Shown piece after piece: positions 34,070 to 42,593 of a stretch of 64,000 nt of DNA. Origin of the DNA: Comamonadaceae bacterium (GTDB taxonomy: Bacteria > Pseudomonadota > Gammaproteobacteria > Burkholderiales > Burkholderiaceae_C); assembly GCA_027485235.1 (NCBI GenBank), contig JAIXRJ010000046.1:434001-498000 (forward strand), in the 5' to 3' direction. The translations under genes and the position numbers were made by a program. The notes beneath the pieces were generated by a model. The model did no database searches, was not told the origin of the DNA, and worked only from the letters and a program-made list of their open reading frames with translations. Numbering within the stretch: position 1 is the first letter of the stretch; each line of letters opens with the position of its first letter.

Positions 34070-35158
34070 ATGGCATTCCAAAAAGAACCCTCCTTCCAGC
34101 ATGGTCAGGCTGCCCGCACGGCGGTGCTGTATTGCAACCTGGGCACCCCCAGCGCCCCCACAGCCCCCGCCTTGCGCAAGTACCTTGCCGAGTTTCTGGG
34201 CGACAGCCGCGTGGTCGAAATCCCGAGACCCATTTGGTTGCTGATCTTGCACGGCATCATCTTGCGCGTGCGCCCGAAAAAGTCGGCCGCCAAATACGCC
34301 AGCATCTGGACCGAGGGGGGGTCGCCCCTCAAAGTTTTCACCGAGCAACAAGCCCATTCGCTGGGCACCGAACTGCAAGAGCGCGGTCTCAGCGTCTCGG
34401 TTCGCTACGCCATGCGCTACGGCCAGCCGTCCATTCCCGAGCAACTCGATGCGCTCAAAGCCGAGGGCGTGCAGCGCGTGCTGATCGTGCCCGCTTACCC
34501 CCAATACAGCGGCACCACCACGGCCAGCGTGTTCGATGCGGTCTACCGCTGGGGCCTGAGAACCCGGCTCATCCCCGAGATGCGCTTTGTCAACCGCTAC
34601 CACGACGATTCACGCTACATCGCCGCGCTGGCGCAAACGGTGCGTGAACACTGGGCCACCCATGGCCAGGCCGAGCAACTGGTCATGAGCTTTCACGGTG
34701 TGCCCGAGCGCACCCTTCATTTGGGCGACCCCTACCACTGTGAATGCATGAAGACCGGCCGCCTGCTGGCCGAGGCGCTGGGCCTGAGCAAGGACCAATA
34801 CAAGCTCACTTTCCAATCGCGCTTTGGCAAAGCCAAGTGGCTGGAGCCCTACACCGAACCCACACTGATCGCCATGGCGCAGCAGGGCGTCAAAAAAGTC
34901 GATGTGATCTGCCCGGGTTTCACAGGCGACTGCCTGGAAACGCTGGAAGAGATCCAGCAAGAAGCACAAGAAGCCTTCCTGCACGCGGGCGGCGAAAGCT
35001 TCAACTACATCCCCTGCCTCAACAGCAGTGCGCAGTGGATCGGGGCCCTCGCGGACATCAGCCTCCACCACATGCAGGGCTGGGACTTGTCGGCCCCAGA
35101 CGAAACCGCCCTGGCCGCAAGCCGGGCCCGCGCCTTGGGGCACGGCGCCAAAGATTAA
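34070..35158 (+). CDS. hemH: Ferrochelatase
   Basis: Inserts ferrous iron into protoporphyrin IX as the last step of heme synthesis. It is 362 aa from the ATG with GGGAG about 10 bases upstream, normal for the family. The signature LVMSFHGVPERTLHLGDPYHCEC carries the conserved His, and the second active-site region KVDVICPGFTGDCLETLEEI is present. The open frame reaches upstream through the HAD gene but has no meaning there. No other heme genes are in the window. Confidence 0.95.
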   Translation: MAFQKEPSFQHGQAARTAVLYCNLGTPSAPTAPALRKYLAEFLGDSRVVEIPRPIWLLILHGIILRVRPKKSAAKYASIWTEGGSPLKVFTEQQAHSLGTELQERGLSVSVRYAMRYGQPSIPEQLDALKAEGVQRVLIVPAYPQYSGTTTASVFDAVYRWGLRTRLIPEMRFVNRYHDDSRYIAALAQTVREHWATHGQAEQLVMSFHGVPERTLHLGDPYHCECMKTGRLLAEALGLSKDQYKLTFQSRFGKAKWLEPYTEPTLIAMAQQGVKKVDVICPGFTGDCLETLEEIQQEAQEAFLHAGGESFNYIPCLNSSAQWIGALADISLHHMQGWDLSAPDETALAASRARALGHGAKD

Positions 35159-35345
35159 AAGCACGGCTGGGCAAAAGCCCCTCACACAAGCCCCGGCTTC
35201 GGCCCGAAAGCATCCCAGTCAGCGCACAAGCGGTCTGGCCAAGTGCCGCCCTCGCGCTCCGCGCCAGACCAAGGCTGGCCTGTTGGCAAGTCATGGTCGG
35301 CAACGGCACTGCGCTGAATTCGACCTCCGGGAGGATCGCGCCCCG

Positions 35346-35361
35346 TACGCCAAATGGCGTA
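35346..35361. promoter_or_regulatory. Perfect 16-bp palindrome upstream of the response regulator
   Basis: TACGCCA-AA-TGGCGTA, centred about 42 bases before the ATG of the FixJ-type gene. It is a candidate operator for autoregulation. The rest of the 237-bp gap after hemH shows no gene. Confidence 0.5.
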
Positions 35362-35395
35362 TCGCAGAAAGGACTAAAAGTTTTACGATGGACCC

Positions 35396-36033
35396 ATGAA
35401 TTTTGATGATTTCAGAGGCCACATCTATTTGATCGATGACGACCCGTCGATCTGTCGCAGTCTTGCATTCACTCTGAGCTCATCCCACTATTCCGTCCAG
35501 ACCTTTGATGGTCCACGCGCCTTTTTGAAAGACTCTTTGCCCATCTCTCCGGCGGTGATCTTGCTGGACATGCGCATGCCCGAAATCAGTGGCACAGAAC
35601 TTCAAAACCAACTGCTCCAAAACGGTCGTGAAACGCCGATCATTTTCATCAGCGGAGAAAGCCAGCACACAGAAATCGTTGAGGCCATGAAACAAGGTGC
35701 CATCGACTTCTTGCTCAAGCCATTCAGCATGCAGTCCTTGATGACTGCCATTGAGAACGGTTTGAACAAAGACCGATCACGACAAAATGACCTGGTCAAG
35801 GATCTGAACATCCGCCAACGTTTCGGCCGTCTGACCGAGAAAGAACAGGAAGTTTGTCGCCTGATGATCAAAGGCTATGGGAACAAGGAAATCGGAGAGC
35901 TCAATGGCTCTGCCCATCCACGGTCAAGCTTCACCGCAGCCGAGTGCTCGAAAAAATGGGCTGCGAGACATTGCCTGAGTTGATCGACTTGACGATTGAC
36001 GACCACCGCAGGATCTTTGAAGTTTTCATCTAG
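35396..36033 (+). pseudogene. FixJ/NarL-type response regulator with a -1 frameshift in the HTH
   Basis: The receiver domain is intact: acidic pocket IDDDPS, phospho-acceptor Asp in ILLDMRMPEISG, Ser/Thr in IIFISGES and Lys in FLLKPF. The LuxR-type DNA-binding domain starts correctly (GRLTEKEQEVCRLMIKGYGNKEIGELNG) and then runs off frame near 35916-35921, stopping at 35983. One extra base in the C-run there restores STVKLHRSRVLEKMGC and an end at 36033. It is either a true inactivating deletion or a homopolymer sequencing error. No partner histidine kinase lies nearby. Confidence 0.75.
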
Positions 36034-36850
36034 ACATGGCGTGGCCAACCCGGCTTCGGCTCACGTCGTAGCCAAACCACTTGTGCGAAATCCTCTTGAA
36101 TGCTCCCTCATTGAGCATGGTTTTCACAGCGTCAGACAATTTCGCTTGAACGGCGCTTTGCCCCTTGCGCACTGGCAAACCCACGGGCATTGGCGAAGCA
36201 AAGGGCGCCGTCACCTTGACTGGCAATGCAAGGCGCTCGATGTGATACTCCGCGATCAGGTTCTCTTCAATCACGACATCCAGCCTCTGATTGGCAAGAT
36301 CCTTCAAAGCCTCTTCAATGTGTGTGTAGGCTTGCACTGATTTGCCCAGAGCCCCGCGGGCTTGATTTTCCACACCGGTTTGCGCCAAAACCCCCAATTT
36401 TTTACCCACCAAATCGTCCAGACTCAAAAAGTCACGGTTGTCGTCTTCATGCTGCACACTGGTCAACTGGATATGGGCATAGGCAGGACGAACAAAATCA
36501 AACTCGCGTCGGTTCTCTGGCGTAGCCAAGAGCTGATTACCGATCCAGGCAATCTCGCCGGCACGCAACTTTTTTGTCAAAGAGGGCATGTCACTTGAAA
36601 CCTGCACCCACTGCACACCCAAGATCGTGCACAAAAGCTGCGTCACGTCCACATCAAAGCCTTTCAAAACGCCATCCCGATCGCGAAAGCTGAAAGGAGC
36701 ATAGTGGCTGAGAAAACCGACAGACACCGGATCGACCGACTGCGCAAAGGCTTGCGAAAAACCCCCGCTGGCCAAGCAGGCCAGCCCTTGAGACAAACAA
36801 GCACGGCGGGTCATCCCTGGCTGTTCAAGAATTTTTTCATGTTCAGTCAT
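36026..36850 (-). CDS. Family 3 extracellular solute-binding protein
   Basis: 274-aa periplasmic binding protein like those of polar amino-acid ABC transporters. The start MTEHEKIL has AGGGGA 6-7 bases upstream. A Tat-like or Sec signal (MTRRACLSQGLACLASGGFSQAFAQS) is followed by SBP_bac_3 segments: FSFRDRDGVLKGFDVDV, then LDDLVGKKLGVLAQTG and a final LSDAVKTMLNEGAFKRISHKWFG. No permease or ATPase genes adjoin it. It overlaps by 8 nt the lipoprotein gene upstream, so it is the last gene of the surface-protein operon, perhaps as a sensor. Confidence 0.84.
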   Translation of the reverse strand: MTEHEKILEQPGMTRRACLSQGLACLASGGFSQAFAQSVDPVSVGFLSHYAPFSFRDRDGVLKGFDVDVTQLLCTILGVQWVQVSSDMPSLTKKLRAGEIAWIGNQLLATPENRREFDFVRPAYAHIQLTSVQHEDDNRDFLSLDDLVGKKLGVLAQTGVENQARGALGKSVQAYTHIEEALKDLANQRLDVVIEENLIAEYHIERLALPVKVTAPFASPMPVGLPVRKGQSAVQAKLSDAVKTMLNEGAFKRISHKWFGYDVSRSRVGHAMSR

Positions 36851-37241
36851 GAAAATTCCCCTCAAAACAGTGCCTCAACTCGTGCCCTAAATAGTTGTAC
36901 CCCGTCTCTTCAGGCGTCACGATCGAGCACTCGCGGCGACGCGTGTTCCAAAAGGCGCAAGCCATGGGTCTGGACGTGGGTGTCACGGGAATGCCCGTGA
37001 TGCGGGCACAGTATTCGTGAGCATCGGGCCTGACCAGATATTTCACTTTCGGCTCAGGAATGTTGCGCTCAGACAGTTGTGCGGGTGTGAAACGCACAGT
37101 GTCCACGGCGGGTGGTTGAATGGTCTGGCAAGCCGATAAAGACAGCGTCCACAAAAGCGCCAGGCAGCGCCAGGCATGGAGACAGCCAACCCGCCAGCGG
37201 GCCAGAAGACAGACTGGCCAGAGCGCCCATACAAATGTCAT
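36843..37241 (-). CDS. Four-cysteine lipoprotein with an HExxH motif
   Basis: 132-aa protein with an N-terminal signal and lipobox (LSLSAC). The mature part has four Cys (EYC, ACAF, RECSIV, LRHC) and ends in GHELRHCFEGNFHD. The HELRH sequence matches the zinc-metalloprotease HExxH pattern, with a further His eight residues after it. It is paralogous to the gene just upstream, to which it is joined by an ATGA overlap. No family is recognised. A small envelope metalloprotein or inactive scaffold is possible. Confidence 0.65.
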   Translation of the reverse strand: MTFVWALWPVCLLARWRVGCLHAWRCLALLWTLSLSACQTIQPPAVDTVRFTPAQLSERNIPEPKVKYLVRPDAHEYCARITGIPVTPTSRPMACAFWNTRRRECSIVTPEETGYNYLGHELRHCFEGNFHD

Positions 37242-37579
37242 TCCGCTTTGATGCACTGCAAAAACAAATGCCCCAACTGCGAATGGGTGGTGCTGCCGGT
37301 CGTCACGATGGTGCAACGCGAATCTTTGCGCAGCCAAAACACACATCCCTCAGGCCGCGTCGCCATGCCATCTTTGGGCTGAGCCGCGTCGCAAAATGCT
37401 TGGGGATCTGCCTGAACCACCCAACTGGTCAGCGGTTCAGTAATTTTGCGCTGAGCGGCTGGGGGTGGGTTGAACATGGTGAAGTCAAGGAGGGGGTCGG
37501 CTTGGGCCTGAGCCGAGACCCCAATGGCAAGTCCCAGGATCCACAATCCGAAACAAGGGGTACCCAAAGACACGCTCAT
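37238..37579 (-). CDS. Exported four-cysteine protein, paralogue of the next gene
   Basis: 113-aa secreted protein with signal peptide MSVSLGTPCFGLWILGLAIGVSAQAQA. It shares the pattern of its downstream neighbour: V-x-x-D-x-x-x-F/Y-C, then RP-x-x-C-x-FW, RCTIVT, and LGH-x-x-L/H-x-C. At the end HLFLQC replaces the HELRHC of the neighbour, so the HExxH is lost. The start at 37579 is chosen for the signal peptide. Function unknown; the pair looks like a duplication with one member degenerated at the putative metal site. Confidence 0.62.
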   Translation of the reverse strand: MSVSLGTPCFGLWILGLAIGVSAQAQADPLLDFTMFNPPPAAQRKITEPLTSWVVQADPQAFCDAAQPKDGMATRPEGCVFWLRKDSRCTIVTTGSTTHSQLGHLFLQCIKAE

Positions 37580-37662
37580 GGGATCCAGGTGGCCTGAAAA
37601 TTGGTCAAGGTCAATCTTTGATTGGAATGGGTATGCAATTGGACATACCGAACACGCACACC

Positions 37663-40137
37663 TCAAACCATAAAAGTGGTGTTGGACGTCACTGTGAACG
37701 GCGTCGTCGCAACCGCATCAACCAAATACGTCAGGCTGGCATTACCTGCAACATCCCAATGCTCAAAGAAAATATCTTTGGCCTGTAAAGCAGTGTCGGT
37801 ATTGACGAGCGGCTTACCTCCCGTGGGCAGTGTTAATTCAGTGAATACAAGTTGGCCGATGTGGAGCTTGTAGGTTCCTCCTGTTTCATTGGGGTCAAAG
37901 CCGACCATGGAAATGACAGAATTCGTCACCTGGATGTTTTTGGTAACGGTGGCGGCTGTGGTGTCAATTTTTGCAGTGTCTGTCGCTGGATTGGACACAT
38001 TGCCAGCCGCATCTCTGAGAACGGCTGTCACGTTGAGCGTGCCATTTTCCGCCGGCAAATTCCACTCTGAGCTGGTTGCACTGCCCGCATCGACCATGCT
38101 TTTGTCCAGCGTAACTGTTTTAGTGGTGGTGCCGTCGCTGAACGTGATCACATCGCCAGTTGAAACTTTACTGGAATCAAATCTGGCGGTTAAATGACTT
38201 GCCGCTGCGCTACCTTTTTCTGACTTGTTGATGAACCCATCGTTCAGGTATTGGGGCGTGTTACCACCATGATCAAGATCAATGGTCAATGCAAGGTTGC
38301 TGGGCACTGAGGTGTCCACACCATAATCTTGCAAGGCTTTTGCAAAAGTGCCTCCAGTCCCGGTCACAGACGCATCGATGCTGGTGTCAATGTCTGCGAA
38401 TAAATCGCTGATTTTCACGGTACTGCTGTACTTGCCATCCAGTCCAACGGAACCGTAGTATTCGGAGCCATTGACCTTCAACGTGACCTGATCACCTGCA
38501 GCAAATTTACCCGTCACTTTGCCTGTGACGTTCAGGCTGGCCACAGAAGTTTCTGACAAATTCAGCAGGTTGTCAGGGGTGATCGCATCCATGAACAATG
38601 CCGTCGTTTTAGCCGTGTTCTGGCTCGTCTCCACCACGTAACTTTGTGCCGCTGCCCCTGCGCTGCCGTTGGTGCCCGTCACCTTCCCTTCGATCAGAGC
38701 GTCTGTATCGGCTTTGAAATCTGCCATGGAGATGTCTTTGCTGTAGGTTCCTGTCGAGTCCACTTGGGCGGTGAAATTTTTGCCATTGACCAACAAGTTG
38801 ACCGTGTCTCCCGAAAAGAAAGTCCCGGTCACTTGACCGGTGACGGTCAAGCTGCTGGCTGCACCTTCGCTTATGGTGATGATGTTGTCGGTGCTGATAG
38901 GGTGGATGGTCAATGCTGTTTTCAAACTGTCAATGGCTGTTGTGACCATGTCTTTGACAGCAACGGACAGGTTGCCAGCCAAGTCCCTCAAAACAGCGGT
39001 GATCGTCAAGGCGAGACCTTCCCCGGGAATTTTCCAAGCAGAAGTGTTGACTTGACCATTTGTGATGTCCGTGTCTTTCAGCGTGACGGTTTGGGTGTTG
39101 GTCCCGTCGCTGAAAGTGACCACATCGCCCGCGACCACTTTGGTTTTGTCCAATTGAGCGCTCACAGACGTGGTGGTCGCTGTGCCTTTTTCAGCGGTAG
39201 AAATGAAACCATCGTTGTTGGTGTCTGCATGGATCGCCACTGAAAGTACAGGCACAGCTTTGGTGTCAACGACAAAAGGCGTAGAGCCAGGCGCTTTATC
39301 GACAATGCTGCTGTTGCCGGACGCGTCTGTCACTTTGATCACTGGCGTGTATTGCGTGCCCTTGGTGTCGGCAGAATTGTCTGCCAAGTTGTCAGGCACT
39401 ACCAAGCTGTAATTGCCACTGGCGTCGGCTGTTGTTTTGTAGGGCCCTGTGACTTTGCCCGCTGGGTCCACGAAGGAAATCTCCACGGTCGCGCCAGCCT
39501 CGGCTTTGCCCGTGATCGTTGGCTTGGTCACGTTGGTCTTGTTGTCGCCCAGGGTCGCAGAGTCACTGTCCTGAACAGGCGACAAAGCGCCAGTTTGTCC
39601 CGTTGGCGCAGTCGTGTCCGTGGAACCAGAACCGCCACCACCCCCCCCTGCAGCGGCCAAACCCAGGGCGCCGGCACCCAAAAGCCAAGGGCTGAACAAG
39701 CCTGCGGCCAGCACACCAACGGCAGCGCCCGATGCAGCCACTTCAGACCCCCCCAAGGCCATGCCCACCACTTGTCCCGAATGGGTCAACAAGGGCACGC
39801 TTGCCAAGCCCGATGCGTTCTCCGGAATGTATTCGTAGAACTTGCCCGTTTCGGCTTCTCCGATCAGGCCATTGAAGCCCTCAGGCATGGCTTGGTAGTA
39901 ATCCTCGATCACCACATCGGTGGTGTTGCTGCCCTCGAAGCTGATGTGGAGATCTTTGCCAATTCGACTGGTCCGGATGTTCTCGGGGCCGTAGGTGGTC
40001 TCTTGGTCCACCAATTGATAGCGGGCACCCGCGACGGCTTTGAGGGTCAGGGCTTGGCCCTTGACGCCCCCCTGCACGATGTCAAAGGTTTGGGATTCCT
40101 TGCCTTGGTTGATCTTGATTTGGTATGTTTTTTTCAT
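37663..40137 (-). CDS. Large surface adhesin with BapA-like prefix and Ig-like repeats
   Basis: 824 aa. Residues about 1-120 (MKKTYQIKINQGKESQTFDIVQGG) resemble the prefix domain of BapA/LapF-type biofilm proteins. A hydrophobic Gly/Ala segment and poly-Gly linker follow (about 140-170). The rest is bacterial Ig-like modules in the order A, B1, C1, C2, B2: B1 and B2 share NDGFI-S-EKG and VTFSDGT-TVTL-D, and C1 and C2 share VTGKVTGKF-GDQVTLKVNG. DTNNDGFISTAE in B1 looks like a calcium loop. There is no Sec signal and no recognisable type I secretion genes nearby. It follows the OmpA-like gene by 54 nt. Confidence 0.8.
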   Translation of the reverse strand: MKKTYQIKINQGKESQTFDIVQGGVKGQALTLKAVAGARYQLVDQETTYGPENIRTSRIGKDLHISFEGSNTTDVVIEDYYQAMPEGFNGLIGEAETGKFYEYIPENASGLASVPLLTHSGQVVGMALGGSEVAASGAAVGVLAAGLFSPWLLGAGALGLAAAGGGGGGSGSTDTTAPTGQTGALSPVQDSDSATLGDNKTNVTKPTITGKAEAGATVEISFVDPAGKVTGPYKTTADASGNYSLVVPDNLADNSADTKGTQYTPVIKVTDASGNSSIVDKAPGSTPFVVDTKAVPVLSVAIHADTNNDGFISTAEKGTATTTSVSAQLDKTKVVAGDVVTFSDGTNTQTVTLKDTDITNGQVNTSAWKIPGEGLALTITAVLRDLAGNLSVAVKDMVTTAIDSLKTALTIHPISTDNIITISEGAASSLTVTGQVTGTFFSGDTVNLLVNGKNFTAQVDSTGTYSKDISMADFKADTDALIEGKVTGTNGSAGAAAQSYVVETSQNTAKTTALFMDAITPDNLLNLSETSVASLNVTGKVTGKFAAGDQVTLKVNGSEYYGSVGLDGKYSSTVKISDLFADIDTSIDASVTGTGGTFAKALQDYGVDTSVPSNLALTIDLDHGGNTPQYLNDGFINKSEKGSAAASHLTARFDSSKVSTGDVITFSDGTTTKTVTLDKSMVDAGSATSSEWNLPAENGTLNVTAVLRDAAGNVSNPATDTAKIDTTAATVTKNIQVTNSVISMVGFDPNETGGTYKLHIGQLVFTELTLPTGGKPLVNTDTALQAKDIFFEHWDVAGNASLTYLVDAVATTPFTVTSNTTFMV

Positions 40138-40191
40138 CGTGTGGGCTTTCAGGGGGTGTCATTCATACAAAGTTGTGGACAGGGCAATGCT

Positions 40192-41202
40192 TCAGCGGCG
40201 AGCACCGAGCACCACCACCTCGACACGGCGATTGGGCGCATGGCATTTTTTGTTCTCCGGAGTGGGTTTGTTGGCGCATTCGGTTTTAGCCAACTCCAGC
40301 GCGCCTCGGCCTTCGGTTTGAATGCCCTTGCTGGGAAAGATGCCGCTGGCTCGAATTTGTTCGGCCACTGTGAGCGCACGCTCTTTCGAGAGTTTCAAAT
40401 TGAGTTTCTGTGGGCCGATCGCATCGGTGTATCCGACCACCCGAATGCGCTCAACAGACTGGTATTCGCTCTTGACCTTGTGGGTCAAGGTTTCGATGGC
40501 GTTGTAGCCCGTTGCACGCAATTCCGCCTTGCCAAATTCAAACAAAGCATCGGCTTCCAATGCAAATTTGCGCTCGGGTGCCAGTTTGGGCAAGACGGGC
40601 GCAGCCAAGGCCGTCAAGACCGGGGGTTCCACGCCGTTTTCACATTCACGAACCGCTTTGGCTCTGGAGACCGTGTGGATCTGGCGTCGGGTACTTTTCA
40701 TTTCGGCTTGCGCAGCACCCGCGTTGACAGTTTGCAAACTGGGGGCCGCGCTGGGGTTTTCTTGCAGGCGCAAATAAAGGGTTTTGCCTGGTTCAAACTG
40801 CAAAACTTGTCCTGGCTCTTGTTTGCCCAAGTGTTGTCGACCGGCATCGTCAAGAATGGCTTGAACTGACACGGCACCAGGCAGTGCACAAAACTCAGAA
40901 AAGCCGCCTTTGAGCAAAGAGGTGTGGTAGCGACCCTCCAAGTAAATGTTGATTGGCTGGGGCAATTGAACCGCGTTGGCCCGGTAAACAAAGATTTTGC
41001 TCAGATGGTTGGCCACTGGCGTCGCCTTGGCAAACGGTTCACCGAAGGCTTCGATGGTGCCGCTGGCCACTGAAGGCGTCGATCCCTCTTGGGCTGGCTG
41101 AGCCAGCAGGGCAGTGGCCGAAAAACACGCGATTGCCAACACCCCGTCTACTTTGAGACTGCGCGACCGAAGGAAAGACCATTTTCTGTACCCTTTTTCC
41201 AT
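40192..41202 (-). CDS. OmpA-family outer-membrane/peptidoglycan-binding protein
   Basis: 336 aa. It has an N-terminal signal (VDGVLAIACFSATALLAQ), a roughly 150-residue domain of unknown type that looks like surface-protein periplasmic modules (KIFVYRANAVQLPQPINIYLEG), and a C-terminal OmpA-like domain. The latter keeps VVGYTDAIGPQKLNLKLSKERA and RRVEVVV, typical for meso-DAP binding. The start at MEKGYRKWSF is used, with GGGGA 8 bases before; ATGs at 41217 and 41220 are alternatives. It heads a minus-strand run with the adhesin, so it may anchor or export it (inference). Confidence 0.8.
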   Translation of the reverse strand: MEKGYRKWSFLRSRSLKVDGVLAIACFSATALLAQPAQEGSTPSVASGTIEAFGEPFAKATPVANHLSKIFVYRANAVQLPQPINIYLEGRYHTSLLKGGFSEFCALPGAVSVQAILDDAGRQHLGKQEPGQVLQFEPGKTLYLRLQENPSAAPSLQTVNAGAAQAEMKSTRRQIHTVSRAKAVRECENGVEPPVLTALAAPVLPKLAPERKFALEADALFEFGKAELRATGYNAIETLTHKVKSEYQSVERIRVVGYTDAIGPQKLNLKLSKERALTVAEQIRASGIFPSKGIQTEGRGALELAKTECANKPTPENKKCHAPNRRVEVVVLGARR

Positions 41203-41381
41203 GCCGTAATTCCCCATCATTTGTTGACGCTCAAAGCCTCAAAGCGCTTTGTTCTAAATTGGTGCGGCAGTATTGATTGGATATTTAAGTTTTAAAATCC
41301 ACCATTGGGCGTACTTCAAATCATCAAATTCAATGAATCATTTGGAATTGCGGTGTTTCCAGTTCTTTTATAGTTGCGCGC

Positions 41382-42593
41382 ATGGATTCAAAAAACACGT
41401 CAAAACTGGGGCCCTTGCAGGGATTGAAGGTCATCGAACTGGGACAGCTGATCGCCGGGCCCTTTGCCGCCAAGACCTTGGCCGACTTTGGGGCAGAGGT
41501 CGTGAAAATTGAGCCGCCAGGCGCAGGAGACCCTTTGCGCAAATGGCGTTTGCTCAAAGACGGCACTTCGGTTTGGTGGCAAATTCAGTCGCGCAACAAG
41601 CGTTCTGTGGCACTGGACCTGAAAGAGCCCGAGGCCCAGGACATCGTGCGGCACCTGGCCCGGGATGCGGATGTGTTGATTGAAAACTTCAGACCCGGCG
41701 CCATGGAAGCGTGGGGCTTGGGACCGGATACGCTGCAGGCGCTCAACCCACGCCTGATCATGTTGCGCATCAGTGGCTACGGCCAAACGGGCCCTTACCG
41801 CGACAAGCCGGGCTTTGGTGTGGTGGCCGAGGCCATGAGTGGCCTGCGCCACTTGACGGCTGAGCCCGGTCGAGTGCCCGTGCGTGTGGGGGTCAGCATC
41901 GGCGATACCTTGGCCTCGCTGCACGGTGTGATCGGTATTTTGATGGCCTTGCACGAACGCCAGCGCAGCGGCTTGGGCCAGGTGATCGATGTGGCGCTCT
42001 ACGAAGCCGTCTTCAATTGCATGGAAAGCCTGCTGCCAGAATACAGTGCCTTTGGCGCTGTGCGGCAAGCCGCCGGCAGTGCACTGCCCGGCATTGCACC
42101 CAGCAATGCCTACCGTTGCCGGGGCGACGCTTACGTGCTGATCGCCGGCAATGGCGACAGCATTTTCAAACGTTTGATGCACAGCATCGGGCGAGATGAT
42201 TTAGGTCAAGACCCTGAACTCAAGGACAACAGCGGCCGCGTGCAGGGCGTTGCAAAGATCGATGCGGCCATTGGCGCATGGACCGCCGAACGTGACATCC
42301 TTGATGTGCTGCATTCACTGGATGCAGCAGGTGTTCCGGCGGGCAGGATCTACACCGTGGCAGACATCGCGGCCGACCCGCATTACCAAGCCAGGGGCAT
42401 GATCGAGCCGATCGAGTTGGACGATGGCTCCTGCCTGTCACTGCCGGGCATCGTCCCCAAACTGTCACGCACGCCGGGTGGCCATGTGCGCAATGCGCCG
42501 GCCATTGGGCAAGACACCGAGTCGGTCTTACAAGAGATCGGTTTGAGCGCGGAACAAATTCAAGCGCTCAAAGCCAGAGGCATCGTGGCCTGA
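41382..42593 (+). CDS. CaiB/BaiF-family (type III) CoA transferase
   Basis: 403 aa, normal for the family. The N-terminal segment LKVIELGQLIAGPFAAKTLADFGAEVVKIEPPGAGDPLR is typical, and the catalytic Asp lies in VGVSIGDTLASLHG (near residue 175). It moves CoA between carboxylic acids by a covalent aspartyl intermediate. It is single on the plus strand, divergent from the OmpA-like gene and convergent with a binding-protein gene whose stop abuts its own. Substrate is unknown. Confidence 0.9.
   Translation: MDSKNTSKLGPLQGLKVIELGQLIAGPFAAKTLADFGAEVVKIEPPGAGDPLRKWRLLKDGTSVWWQIQSRNKRSVALDLKEPEAQDIVRHLARDADVLIENFRPGAMEAWGLGPDTLQALNPRLIMLRISGYGQTGPYRDKPGFGVVAEAMSGLRHLTAEPGRVPVRVGVSIGDTLASLHGVIGILMALHERQRSGLGQVIDVALYEAVFNCMESLLPEYSAFGAVRQAAGSALPGIAPSNAYRCRGDAYVLIAGNGDSIFKRLMHSIGRDDLGQDPELKDNSGRVQGVAKIDAAIGAWTAERDILDVLHSLDAAGVPAGRIYTVADIAADPHYQARGMIEPIELDDGSCLSLPGIVPKLSRTPGGHVRNAPAIGQDTESVLQEIGLSAEQIQALKARGIVA

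Noticed and set aside
35159..35345. Gene between hemH and the response regulator
   Set aside because: No frame with a start, ribosome site and protein-like composition was seen.
37663..40137. Repeat content of the adhesin as a CRISPR-like or DNA repeat array
   Set aside because: The repeats are protein-level Ig-like modules of about 100 residues that diverge at DNA level, with no short identical repeats.
39352..40869. 505-codon plus-strand frame opposite the adhesin and OmpA genes
   Set aside because: It spans two clear minus-strand genes and shows no conserved motif or signal.
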